Source of the DNA: Eubacteriaceae bacterium ES3
GTDB lineage: Bacteria; Bacillota; Clostridia; Eubacteriales; Eubacteriaceae
NCBI GenBank assembly: GCA_030586155.1
Contig: CP130741.1
Location: 986,680-1,050,679, forward strand
Reading direction: 5' to 3'
DNA: 64,000 bases
This document shows, piece after piece, positions 30,475 through 38,274 of the stretch; position 1 is the first letter of the stretch; the number at the start of each line of letters is the position of its first letter. A program made the position numbers and the translations under genes. A model generated the notes under the pieces. That model had not been told where the DNA came from and ran no database searches. It saw nothing but the letters and a program-made list of their open reading frames with translations.

Positions 30475-31808
30475 TTATTTAGTTGTTTTTCAAGTATCAT
30501 CCCGATCAGATGAACGGGGTCTTTAGGCGTCGAGTAGGGTGGGGAATAAGCAAGATCAAGATGAAAAATATCACAGACTTTAGCTTGACAGGTAATCAAG
30601 GTGACAAAGACATCAAGTCGTTTGTCTACACCTTCATGCCCGACAATCTGCACGCCCAGTAAGGTTTGTGTTTTACGGTCAGCAATAGCTTTAATCATCA
30701 TTTCGTTACCGCCGTAGGAAGCTGGTCGGTCAGGCTTAATATCTTTTACCACTACGATATCATATCCCAAATTTTTGGCTTCACTCTCGGAAAGTCCAGT
30801 ACTGCCAATTGTCAGATCCATAAATTTAAAGATACCAGTTCCCAGATTACCAGGGTAGGCAATATCACCACCGGTAATGTTTTCTCCGCAGATTCGTCCT
30901 GTTTTATTGGCCGTTGAGCCTAAAGGACGATAATGCGGTTTTTTTGTAAGGATTGACCAGGTCTCAATACAGTCGCCACAGGCGTAAACATCGGTATCAA
31001 TGGTCATCATACGTTCATCAACTTTAATAGCACCGGTTGTTCCCAGGAAAATACCAGCTTTTTTTGCCAGCTCAACTTCCGGTTTAACACCGGTTGCGAC
31101 TAGTACCATCTCACCGGCTATTTTTTGTCCGCTTTCAAGTAATACACCGTCTTTTAAAATTTCAACAACATTGGCATTTTTCAGGTAACAAAAATCACGT
31201 TGATCCAGTTTTTTCTCAAGGTATTCAGACATATCCGGATCCAGATTGGGCGTAAGTTTACCGGCACGTTCTACTAAGGTTGTCTGGACACCGCGATCAT
31301 TCAAGTTTTCCAGGACTTCAAGGCCGACAAAGCCGGAACCGATAACTACTGCAGTCTGCGGTTTTTTCTGATCGACAAAATCCTTAATGCGAATGGAATC
31401 CTGTACATTTCTAAGGGTAAAAACGTGATCCTGATTAAGTCCTTTAATGGGAGGGCTAAATGGTTTAGCTCCGGTTGCAATTATCAGTTTATCATAATAA
31501 TCAGTAAAGGATGCACCTGTCTCCAGGTTTTTAACCAAAACAGATTTTTCAGAAAGATTTATATTTAAAACTTCATGGCGAATTTTTATATCCACACCAT
31601 ATTTTGATTTGAAAAAATCTGGTTTTCTAGGGGCTATATCCATTAGTGATTTAACACGGCCACCGATGAAATAGGGGAGCCCACAGCCAGAATAAGAAAT
31701 ATCCTGGTCTTTTTCATAGATAACAATTTGGGCATCGGGATCGTTTCGACTGGCTTTTGCAGCAGCAGAGGTGCCACCGGCAACTGCACCGATAATGATA
31801 AGTTTCAT
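30471..31808 (-). CDS. CoA-disulfide reductase-like / NADH oxidase-like flavoprotein
   Basis: A 445-residue pyridine nucleotide-disulfide oxidoreductase. It has the FAD motif GAVAGGTSAAAKA at residues 7-19 and a single redox Cys, C42, in S-G-C-G-L-P-Y. The NADH motif G-S-G-F-V-G-L-E is near 170, A-C-G-D-C-I-E follows, and a C-terminal dimerisation domain includes S-P-P-Y-S-T-P-K-D-P. The single-Cys class covers CoA-disulfide reductase, NADH oxidase/peroxidase and persulfide reductases. No rhodanese tail is present. Here it probably serves oxygen or sulfur stress defence. ATG at 31808 follows AGGAGAAAA. It overlaps galE by 4 bp at the 3' ends. Confidence 0.82.
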   Translation of the reverse strand: MKLIIIGAVAGGTSAAAKASRNDPDAQIVIYEKDQDISYSGCGLPYFIGGRVKSLMDIAPRKPDFFKSKYGVDIKIRHEVLNINLSEKSVLVKNLETGASFTDYYDKLIIATGAKPFSPPIKGLNQDHVFTLRNVQDSIRIKDFVDQKKPQTAVVIGSGFVGLEVLENLNDRGVQTTLVERAGKLTPNLDPDMSEYLEKKLDQRDFCYLKNANVVEILKDGVLLESGQKIAGEMVLVATGVKPEVELAKKAGIFLGTTGAIKVDERMMTIDTDVYACGDCIETWSILTKKPHYRPLGSTANKTGRICGENITGGDIAYPGNLGTGIFKFMDLTIGSTGLSESEAKNLGYDIVVVKDIKPDRPASYGGNEMMIKAIADRKTQTLLGVQIVGHEGVDKRLDVFVTLITCQAKVCDIFHLDLAYSPPYSTPKDPVHLIGMILEKQLNN

Positions 31809-32003
31809 AAAGTTTTCTCCTTTTTGGAATACCATCAGTCAGAAAAATATGTTAAACGTTACAATATAATTTAATTATAGAGATTATATGAAGGCTTGGC
31901 AATGGTGTTTTCTACCAAAAAGAGTAATAAATTTGAATTTATCTGGAGATTTGAAAAAGTCGTTGAGAAATTAAATTTTAGGGTATATTAATTATAGCAG
32001 CTA
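31809..32003. other. Intergenic region left of the IS array
   Basis: About 195 bp of AT-rich DNA between the flavoprotein start (minus) and the first direct repeat. It should hold the minus-strand promoter of that gene and, near GGGTATATTAATTATAG (31981-31997), what was probably the original upstream region of the usp gene now located at 37312. No stronger element is visible. Confidence 0.4.
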
Positions 32004-32014
32004 TTTAATTTTAA
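32004..32014. repeat. 11-bp direct repeat, copy 1 of 4 (IS target site)
   Basis: TTTAATTTTAA precedes the left inverted repeat of IS copy 1. Identical copies lie at 33765-33775, 35526-35536 and 37287-37297. The preceding CTA also matches the end of the right inverted repeat, so the true duplication could be 11 to 14 bp. Confidence 0.8.
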
Positions 32015-33764
32015 TAGGTAATTGCGAAATGAAAACAAAAATGAAAAAAATGAGAAAGTAGAGCATGAAGAGAGCTGATTAAAAAAGTATGACAAAAAAA
32101 GCAGGAAGCGTTGCAAAAAAAAGGCGCAAAAATAAAAGCCTGAGAAAAGCCTGAAAAAAACTTTATTTTAGCAGTTAGGCAATCAGTTTTTTAAGACTGC
32201 GGATGTATTGAAGCTGATGAATGTTGTCAGCAAGAATGACAGTAATCAGCTGGGTAATGCCAGCCAGGAGCAGATCCGCGCGAAGCGTCCGAGCATTTCT
32301 TGTTTTGCGACCGGCAACACAGAAAGAATCTTTGAAATGATTGAGTGACTGTTCAACAACACCGCGAATTTTATAGATTTGCTGCCACTCGTCAGTACCC
32401 CGAAGCGTACCTGGGTAAGCTCTAAGGTTTTTTTCAGGGTAAACATAGAACATCCGGCCACAGGAAGAAGGTGTGCAGGGTTTTTCGCAGAAACACTGAC
32501 GTTTGGATTTACCGGATTGCTGCCTGACCCATCGGGTTTTGGGACAGGTAAATTTAAAGCGGACGAGACCATTTTTACGCCTGGTTTTACCTTCCGGTTT
32601 CATGGGAAGTGAAGGGTTGTCCGGACAACAGGGGATACCATGCTCATTAACCGGGCAATCGGAATAAGAAAGGGAGCCCCGCGAATTGAGGGGAATGAAG
32701 GCTTTTTCAAACTTTAAATCAGTCAGCAGCGAGTGATAAATGACTGAGCTGTCAAAAGCGGCATCACCAATAAAAAGTTTGGGAACAATCAGCGGATGCT
32801 TTTTAAAAAAGTCGGAAAGAACAGGAATAAGTGCTTTGGTATCATGGAGCGACTTGTCCTCGTCGGGAGAATCAGACTTTTTCTCAACAGCAATATCAGG
32901 ATGATCAACCAGAAAGTTGGCATCATAAAAAGAGATATCCCGGACAATGCCAAGGCCGTTGGTGATCATGCCGAATTTATAGACATAACAGAAATGACCG
33001 TTGATATAAAGCTGTTTAATAGAAGAATTGGCTTTAGCGTGGGTGGGCATGGCGCCATAGGCGGCCTTGTAGGGATCATAGGAATCATCCAGCTGATGGG
33101 TTTTCTTGAAAGCTTTGAGCTGTTTGATGATTTTATTGGCAAATTTGGGATTATTTTCAGTAACATAGGCTTCAATTCCCGAAGTATCAAAGATGGTCAT
33201 CATGGCCTTATGAGCATCGATCTTTTGGCAGATTGGTTCAGTTACATCAACAAGTTGATGAAAAAACGATTGTAAGTCCGGAAGATAATCTTGCTTGAAG
33301 CGAGTCAGCTGGGATGCGTGGGGAACTCTGCTGAAACCGCAGAAATCCCTTAATTCGCTGGAAAACTTGAGAAAAGTGATCAGCAGGGTGTCAGTGGGAA
33401 TGGAAAAAATTCGCTGCAGAATGAATGCCCAAAGAATGGAACAAAGCTCAAAATCACGGTGTCGCCCATTACAAGCATAGTAATGACTGTAAAAAGAATG
33501 TGGAACCAGAGCATGAAGGTCAAGTTTTTCTTCCAGCAGTGAAAGAAAGTGATGTTTGTCCTGTTCAAAAAAATGAGTGCAATCAGCATAAATTTCAGCA
33601 AACGAAAGCTGTTTTTGTGGTAAAATATCCATATATAACTCCTTTCAGGATGATGGATTGTTGTGGTTGTAACTCAATTTTATCATAATCTGGTGAGGAG
33701 TTATATTTTTTTATGTTAAAAATATCCCGCTATTATGCGGGTTATGGCATTTCGCAAATGCCTA
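32015..33764 (-). mobile_element. Insertion sequence, tandem copy 1
   Basis: A 1750-bp element. Its ends are imperfect inverted repeats: TAGGTAATTGCGAAATG (32015-32031) and CATTTCGCAAATGCCTA (33748-33764), 15 of 17 matching. It carries one transposase gene on the minus strand. It differs from copies 2 and 3 only by C instead of T at 33089, as far as I could compare. A small hairpin CCCGC-TATTAT-GCGGG sits just inside the right end. Confidence 0.92.
32175..33632 (-). CDS. DDE transposase, copy 1 (IS4-superfamily, possibly IS1182-like)
   Basis: A 485-residue transposase with a DDE/RNase H fold: first Asp in T-I-F-D-T-S-G-I-E, second in F-I-G-D-A-A-F-D-S, and Glu in the signature Y-x2-R-x3-E-x6-K (YKIRGVVEQSLNHFK) that marks the IS4 superfamily. 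A cysteine-rich insertion lies before the Glu, with about ten Cys between residues 310 and 400, which may bind zinc. It cuts and joins the element ends. The ribosome site AAAGGAG lies before the ATG at 33632. This copy reads D at the residue where the other two read N (H-Q-L-D/N-D-S). The open frame is intact. Confidence 0.9.
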   Translation of the reverse strand: MDILPQKQLSFAEIYADCTHFFEQDKHHFLSLLEEKLDLHALVPHSFYSHYYACNGRHRDFELCSILWAFILQRIFSIPTDTLLITFLKFSSELRDFCGFSRVPHASQLTRFKQDYLPDLQSFFHQLVDVTEPICQKIDAHKAMMTIFDTSGIEAYVTENNPKFANKIIKQLKAFKKTHQLDDSYDPYKAAYGAMPTHAKANSSIKQLYINGHFCYVYKFGMITNGLGIVRDISFYDANFLVDHPDIAVEKKSDSPDEDKSLHDTKALIPVLSDFFKKHPLIVPKLFIGDAAFDSSVIYHSLLTDLKFEKAFIPLNSRGSLSYSDCPVNEHGIPCCPDNPSLPMKPEGKTRRKNGLVRFKFTCPKTRWVRQQSGKSKRQCFCEKPCTPSSCGRMFYVYPEKNLRAYPGTLRGTDEWQQIYKIRGVVEQSLNHFKDSFCVAGRKTRNARTLRADLLLAGITQLITVILADNIHQLQYIRSLKKLIA

Positions 33765-33935
33765 TTTAATTTTAATAGGTAATTGCGAAATGAAAACAAA
33801 AATGAAAAAAATGAGAAAGTAGAGCATGAAGAGAGCTGATTAAAAAAGTATGACAAAAAAAGCAGGAAGCGTTGCAAAAAAAAGGCGCAAAAATAAAAGC
33901 CTGAGAAAAGCCTGAAAAAAACTTTATTTTAGCAG
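33633..33935. other. Non-coding DNA spanning the IS copy 1/copy 2 junction
   Basis: This 303-bp gap holds the right end of IS copy 1 (transposase ribosome site and minus-strand promoter region, hairpin at 33726-33742, inverted repeat 33748-33764), the 11-bp repeat at 33765-33775, and the non-coding left end of copy 2 (inverted repeat 33776-33792, then A-rich DNA). No gene is seen. The same holds for 35394-35696. Confidence 0.85.
33765..33775. repeat. 11-bp direct repeat, copy 2 of 4
   Basis: TTTAATTTTAA shared by IS copies 1 and 2; identical to the outer flanks of the array. Confidence 0.8.
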
Positions 33936-35525
33936 TTAGGCAATCAGTTTTTTAAGACTGCGGATGTATTGAAGCTGATGAATGTTGTCAGCAAGAATGA
34001 CAGTAATCAGCTGGGTAATGCCAGCCAGGAGCAGATCCGCGCGAAGCGTCCGAGCATTTCTTGTTTTGCGACCGGCAACACAGAAAGAATCTTTGAAATG
34101 ATTGAGTGACTGTTCAACAACACCGCGAATTTTATAGATTTGCTGCCACTCGTCAGTACCCCGAAGCGTACCTGGGTAAGCTCTAAGGTTTTTTTCAGGG
34201 TAAACATAGAACATCCGGCCACAGGAAGAAGGTGTGCAGGGTTTTTCGCAGAAACACTGACGTTTGGATTTACCGGATTGCTGCCTGACCCATCGGGTTT
34301 TGGGACAGGTAAATTTAAAGCGGACGAGACCATTTTTACGCCTGGTTTTACCTTCCGGTTTCATGGGAAGTGAAGGGTTGTCCGGACAACAGGGGATACC
34401 ATGCTCATTAACCGGGCAATCGGAATAAGAAAGGGAGCCCCGCGAATTGAGGGGAATGAAGGCTTTTTCAAACTTTAAATCAGTCAGCAGCGAGTGATAA
34501 ATGACTGAGCTGTCAAAAGCGGCATCACCAATAAAAAGTTTGGGAACAATCAGCGGATGCTTTTTAAAAAAGTCGGAAAGAACAGGAATAAGTGCTTTGG
34601 TATCATGGAGCGACTTGTCCTCGTCGGGAGAATCAGACTTTTTCTCAACAGCAATATCAGGATGATCAACCAGAAAGTTGGCATCATAAAAAGAGATATC
34701 CCGGACAATGCCAAGGCCGTTGGTGATCATGCCGAATTTATAGACATAACAGAAATGACCGTTGATATAAAGCTGTTTAATAGAAGAATTGGCTTTAGCG
34801 TGGGTGGGCATGGCGCCATAGGCGGCCTTGTAGGGATCATAGGAATCATTCAGCTGATGGGTTTTCTTGAAAGCTTTGAGCTGTTTGATGATTTTATTGG
34901 CAAATTTGGGATTATTTTCAGTAACATAGGCTTCAATTCCCGAAGTATCAAAGATGGTCATCATGGCCTTATGAGCATCGATCTTTTGGCAGATTGGTTC
35001 AGTTACATCAACAAGTTGATGAAAAAACGATTGTAAGTCCGGAAGATAATCTTGCTTGAAGCGAGTCAGCTGGGATGCGTGGGGAACTCTGCTGAAACCG
35101 CAGAAATCCCTTAATTCGCTGGAAAACTTGAGAAAAGTGATCAGCAGGGTGTCAGTGGGAATGGAAAAAATTCGCTGCAGAATGAATGCCCAAAGAATGG
35201 AACAAAGCTCAAAATCACGGTGTCGCCCATTACAAGCATAGTAATGACTGTAAAAAGAATGTGGAACCAGAGCATGAAGGTCAAGTTTTTCTTCCAGCAG
35301 TGAAAGAAAGTGATGTTTGTCCTGTTCAAAAAAATGAGTGCAATCAGCATAAATTTCAGCAAACGAAAGCTGTTTTTGTGGTAAAATATCCATATATAAC
35401 TCCTTTCAGGATGATGGATTGTTGTGGTTGTAACTCAATTTTATCATAATCTGGTGAGGAGTTATATTTTTTTATGTTAAAAATATCCCGCTATTATGCG
35501 GGTTATGGCATTTCGCAAATGCCTA
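33776..35525 (-). mobile_element. Insertion sequence, tandem copy 2
   Basis: A second 1750-bp element in the same orientation, offset from copy 1 by exactly 1761 bp, with the same inverted repeats at both ends. It seems identical to copy 3. Confidence 0.92.
33936..35393 (-). CDS. DDE transposase, copy 2
   Basis: An intact 485-residue transposase identical to copy 3 and differing from copy 1 by one residue (N for D in H-Q-L-N-D-S, from T at 34850). Same catalytic Asp, Asp and Glu motifs and Cys-rich insertion as copy 1. All three copies being intact suggests the amplification is recent and that each could still be active. Confidence 0.9.
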   Translation of the reverse strand: MDILPQKQLSFAEIYADCTHFFEQDKHHFLSLLEEKLDLHALVPHSFYSHYYACNGRHRDFELCSILWAFILQRIFSIPTDTLLITFLKFSSELRDFCGFSRVPHASQLTRFKQDYLPDLQSFFHQLVDVTEPICQKIDAHKAMMTIFDTSGIEAYVTENNPKFANKIIKQLKAFKKTHQLNDSYDPYKAAYGAMPTHAKANSSIKQLYINGHFCYVYKFGMITNGLGIVRDISFYDANFLVDHPDIAVEKKSDSPDEDKSLHDTKALIPVLSDFFKKHPLIVPKLFIGDAAFDSSVIYHSLLTDLKFEKAFIPLNSRGSLSYSDCPVNEHGIPCCPDNPSLPMKPEGKTRRKNGLVRFKFTCPKTRWVRQQSGKSKRQCFCEKPCTPSSCGRMFYVYPEKNLRAYPGTLRGTDEWQQIYKIRGVVEQSLNHFKDSFCVAGRKTRNARTLRADLLLAGITQLITVILADNIHQLQYIRSLKKLIA

Positions 35526-35536
35526 TTTAATTTTAA
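35526..35536. repeat. 11-bp direct repeat, copy 3 of 4
   Basis: TTTAATTTTAA between IS copies 2 and 3. Confidence 0.8.
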
Positions 35537-37286
35537 TAGGTAATTGCGAAATGAAAACAAAAATGAAAAAAATGAGAAAGTAGAGCATGAAGAGAGCTGA
35601 TTAAAAAAGTATGACAAAAAAAGCAGGAAGCGTTGCAAAAAAAAGGCGCAAAAATAAAAGCCTGAGAAAAGCCTGAAAAAAACTTTATTTTAGCAGTTAG
35701 GCAATCAGTTTTTTAAGACTGCGGATGTATTGAAGCTGATGAATGTTGTCAGCAAGAATGACAGTAATCAGCTGGGTAATGCCAGCCAGGAGCAGATCCG
35801 CGCGAAGCGTCCGAGCATTTCTTGTTTTGCGACCGGCAACACAGAAAGAATCTTTGAAATGATTGAGTGACTGTTCAACAACACCGCGAATTTTATAGAT
35901 TTGCTGCCACTCGTCAGTACCCCGAAGCGTACCTGGGTAAGCTCTAAGGTTTTTTTCAGGGTAAACATAGAACATCCGGCCACAGGAAGAAGGTGTGCAG
36001 GGTTTTTCGCAGAAACACTGACGTTTGGATTTACCGGATTGCTGCCTGACCCATCGGGTTTTGGGACAGGTAAATTTAAAGCGGACGAGACCATTTTTAC
36101 GCCTGGTTTTACCTTCCGGTTTCATGGGAAGTGAAGGGTTGTCCGGACAACAGGGGATACCATGCTCATTAACCGGGCAATCGGAATAAGAAAGGGAGCC
36201 CCGCGAATTGAGGGGAATGAAGGCTTTTTCAAACTTTAAATCAGTCAGCAGCGAGTGATAAATGACTGAGCTGTCAAAAGCGGCATCACCAATAAAAAGT
36301 TTGGGAACAATCAGCGGATGCTTTTTAAAAAAGTCGGAAAGAACAGGAATAAGTGCTTTGGTATCATGGAGCGACTTGTCCTCGTCGGGAGAATCAGACT
36401 TTTTCTCAACAGCAATATCAGGATGATCAACCAGAAAGTTGGCATCATAAAAAGAGATATCCCGGACAATGCCAAGGCCGTTGGTGATCATGCCGAATTT
36501 ATAGACATAACAGAAATGACCGTTGATATAAAGCTGTTTAATAGAAGAATTGGCTTTAGCGTGGGTGGGCATGGCGCCATAGGCGGCCTTGTAGGGATCA
36601 TAGGAATCATTCAGCTGATGGGTTTTCTTGAAAGCTTTGAGCTGTTTGATGATTTTATTGGCAAATTTGGGATTATTTTCAGTAACATAGGCTTCAATTC
36701 CCGAAGTATCAAAGATGGTCATCATGGCCTTATGAGCATCGATCTTTTGGCAGATTGGTTCAGTTACATCAACAAGTTGATGAAAAAACGATTGTAAGTC
36801 CGGAAGATAATCTTGCTTGAAGCGAGTCAGCTGGGATGCGTGGGGAACTCTGCTGAAACCGCAGAAATCCCTTAATTCGCTGGAAAACTTGAGAAAAGTG
36901 ATCAGCAGGGTGTCAGTGGGAATGGAAAAAATTCGCTGCAGAATGAATGCCCAAAGAATGGAACAAAGCTCAAAATCACGGTGTCGCCCATTACAAGCAT
37001 AGTAATGACTGTAAAAAGAATGTGGAACCAGAGCATGAAGGTCAAGTTTTTCTTCCAGCAGTGAAAGAAAGTGATGTTTGTCCTGTTCAAAAAAATGAGT
37101 GCAATCAGCATAAATTTCAGCAAACGAAAGCTGTTTTTGTGGTAAAATATCCATATATAACTCCTTTCAGGATGATGGATTGTTGTGGTTGTAACTCAAT
37201 TTTATCATAATCTGGTGAGGAGTTATATTTTTTTATGTTAAAAATATCCCGCTATTATGCGGGTTATGGCATTTCGCAAATGCCTA
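35537..37286 (-). mobile_element. Insertion sequence, tandem copy 3
   Basis: The third 1750-bp element, again at a 1761-bp offset in the same orientation. Its right inverted repeat ends at 37286 and the flank TTTAATTTTAA follows at 37287-37297, only 14 bp before the usp start codon. Confidence 0.92.
35697..37154 (-). CDS. DDE transposase, copy 3
   Basis: An intact 485-residue transposase identical to copy 2 (T at 36611). It is transcribed away from the usp gene. The region between its start and the element end holds the likely transposase promoter on the minus strand, with the -10-like TATGATAAAAT. Confidence 0.9.
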   Translation of the reverse strand: MDILPQKQLSFAEIYADCTHFFEQDKHHFLSLLEEKLDLHALVPHSFYSHYYACNGRHRDFELCSILWAFILQRIFSIPTDTLLITFLKFSSELRDFCGFSRVPHASQLTRFKQDYLPDLQSFFHQLVDVTEPICQKIDAHKAMMTIFDTSGIEAYVTENNPKFANKIIKQLKAFKKTHQLNDSYDPYKAAYGAMPTHAKANSSIKQLYINGHFCYVYKFGMITNGLGIVRDISFYDANFLVDHPDIAVEKKSDSPDEDKSLHDTKALIPVLSDFFKKHPLIVPKLFIGDAAFDSSVIYHSLLTDLKFEKAFIPLNSRGSLSYSDCPVNEHGIPCCPDNPSLPMKPEGKTRRKNGLVRFKFTCPKTRWVRQQSGKSKRQCFCEKPCTPSSCGRMFYVYPEKNLRAYPGTLRGTDEWQQIYKIRGVVEQSLNHFKDSFCVAGRKTRNARTLRADLLLAGITQLITVILADNIHQLQYIRSLKKLIA

Positions 37287-37297
37287 TTTAATTTTAA
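37287..37297. repeat. 11-bp direct repeat, copy 4 of 4
   Basis: TTTAATTTTAA at the right edge of the array, followed directly by the ribosome site ATGGAGGTAGG of the usp gene. Confidence 0.8.
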
Positions 37298-37311
37298 AAC
37301 ATGGAGGTAGG

Positions 37312-38178
37312 ATGATGTTTAAACGAATGATGATTGCTTCAGAAATGTCTGTGGATTCTTTTGAAATATTTGATCGGGTTAATGATCTGAAAATGCTGGG
37401 TACGGAAGATTGTATCCTTCTTCAATGTGTCAATGCTTCGGAAACCAATATTCAAGTTGCGTCTTATATGCAAAAGATCACGGAAGAAAATACCGAGAAA
37501 CAAAAAGAGATTCTTATCGATCAGGGTTATCAGGTTGAAACACAAATACTTACCGGAAGCCCGAAAAAAGAAATTAATCGGCTTTCTGTTGATGAAAAAA
37601 TAAATCTGATTGTAGCCGGTGCAGCCAAGCATACGATTATCGGGGAGTCTTTATTTGGGGGCGTGGCCTATGAACTGATGTATCATGCCATCAGGCCTCT
37701 GTTGCTCGTGCGTACGAGTGGGGACAGCGAAAAAGTCAATCCGAAACTATTCGACCATGTTCTTTATGCGACTGACTTTTCTGAAAATGCACGCACGGCC
37801 TATGCTTATATAAAAGAAATGGTCAGGAGTGGGATTAAAAAAATTACTCTGGTCCATGTGCTGGATAAGGATGTGATTAATCCATATCTTTTGGATCAGG
37901 CAGAAAATTTTAAAAAAATTGACCAGGAACGGTTGATGGAGATTAAAGAAGAACTTGAGACTTTGGGTGAGGTTGATATTTCTGTGGAGCTGCCATTAGG
38001 TTCGCCGACTGGTGAGCTGTTAAGGCTAATTGATGAAAAAGATATTTCGCTGGCTGTTATGGGAAGTCAGGGAAGAGGCTTTCTGGAACAGGTTTTTCTT
38101 GGCAGCGTGAGTCACAATATTGCCAGACACGCAAATGCTTCAGTACTATTGATTCCGGCTGCAAGAAACATTTTTTAG
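37312..38178 (+). CDS. Tandem universal stress protein
   Basis: A 288-residue protein of two UspA domains. The first (about 1-140) is divergent. The second begins V-L-Y-A-T-D-F-S-E-N-A near 147 and ends with the ATP-binding loop G-S-Q-G-R-G-F-x9-G-S-V-S near 247-263. Tandem Usp proteins bind ATP and help survival under stress; the target is unknown. The start follows GGAGGTAGG. The IS array inserted 14 bp upstream has separated the gene from its former promoter region, so present expression may depend on sequence in the IS end. Confidence 0.88.
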   Translation: MMFKRMMIASEMSVDSFEIFDRVNDLKMLGTEDCILLQCVNASETNIQVASYMQKITEENTEKQKEILIDQGYQVETQILTGSPKKEINRLSVDEKINLIVAGAAKHTIIGESLFGGVAYELMYHAIRPLLLVRTSGDSEKVNPKLFDHVLYATDFSENARTAYAYIKEMVRSGIKKITLVHVLDKDVINPYLLDQAENFKKIDQERLMEIKEELETLGEVDISVELPLGSPTGELLRLIDEKDISLAVMGSQGRGFLEQVFLGSVSHNIARHANASVLLIPAARNIF

Positions 38179-38218
38179 AGAAAAAAGGAAAATTACATTT
38201 GTAAGAGAGTTGGATATT

Positions 38219-38266
38219 AAAAAGGCGATCCCATAAATCATACAAGGTATATAGGGATCGCTTTTT
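38219..38266. terminator. Bidirectional terminator between usp and the chemoreceptor gene
   Basis: AAAAAGGCGATCCC pairs with GGGATCGCTTTTT around a 21-nt loop, with A and T runs on each side, between convergent genes. Confidence 0.88.
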
Positions 38267-38274
38267 GATGAGAT

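Noticed and set aside
32796-33275. 159-codon plus-strand frame repeated in all three IS copies
   Set aside because: Lies opposite the transposase gene; repetition reflects copy number of the IS, not selection for a second gene.
32004-37297. CRISPR or satellite repeat
   Set aside because: The repeat unit is a complete transposase element with terminal inverted repeats; the 11-bp repeats are insertion-site duplications.
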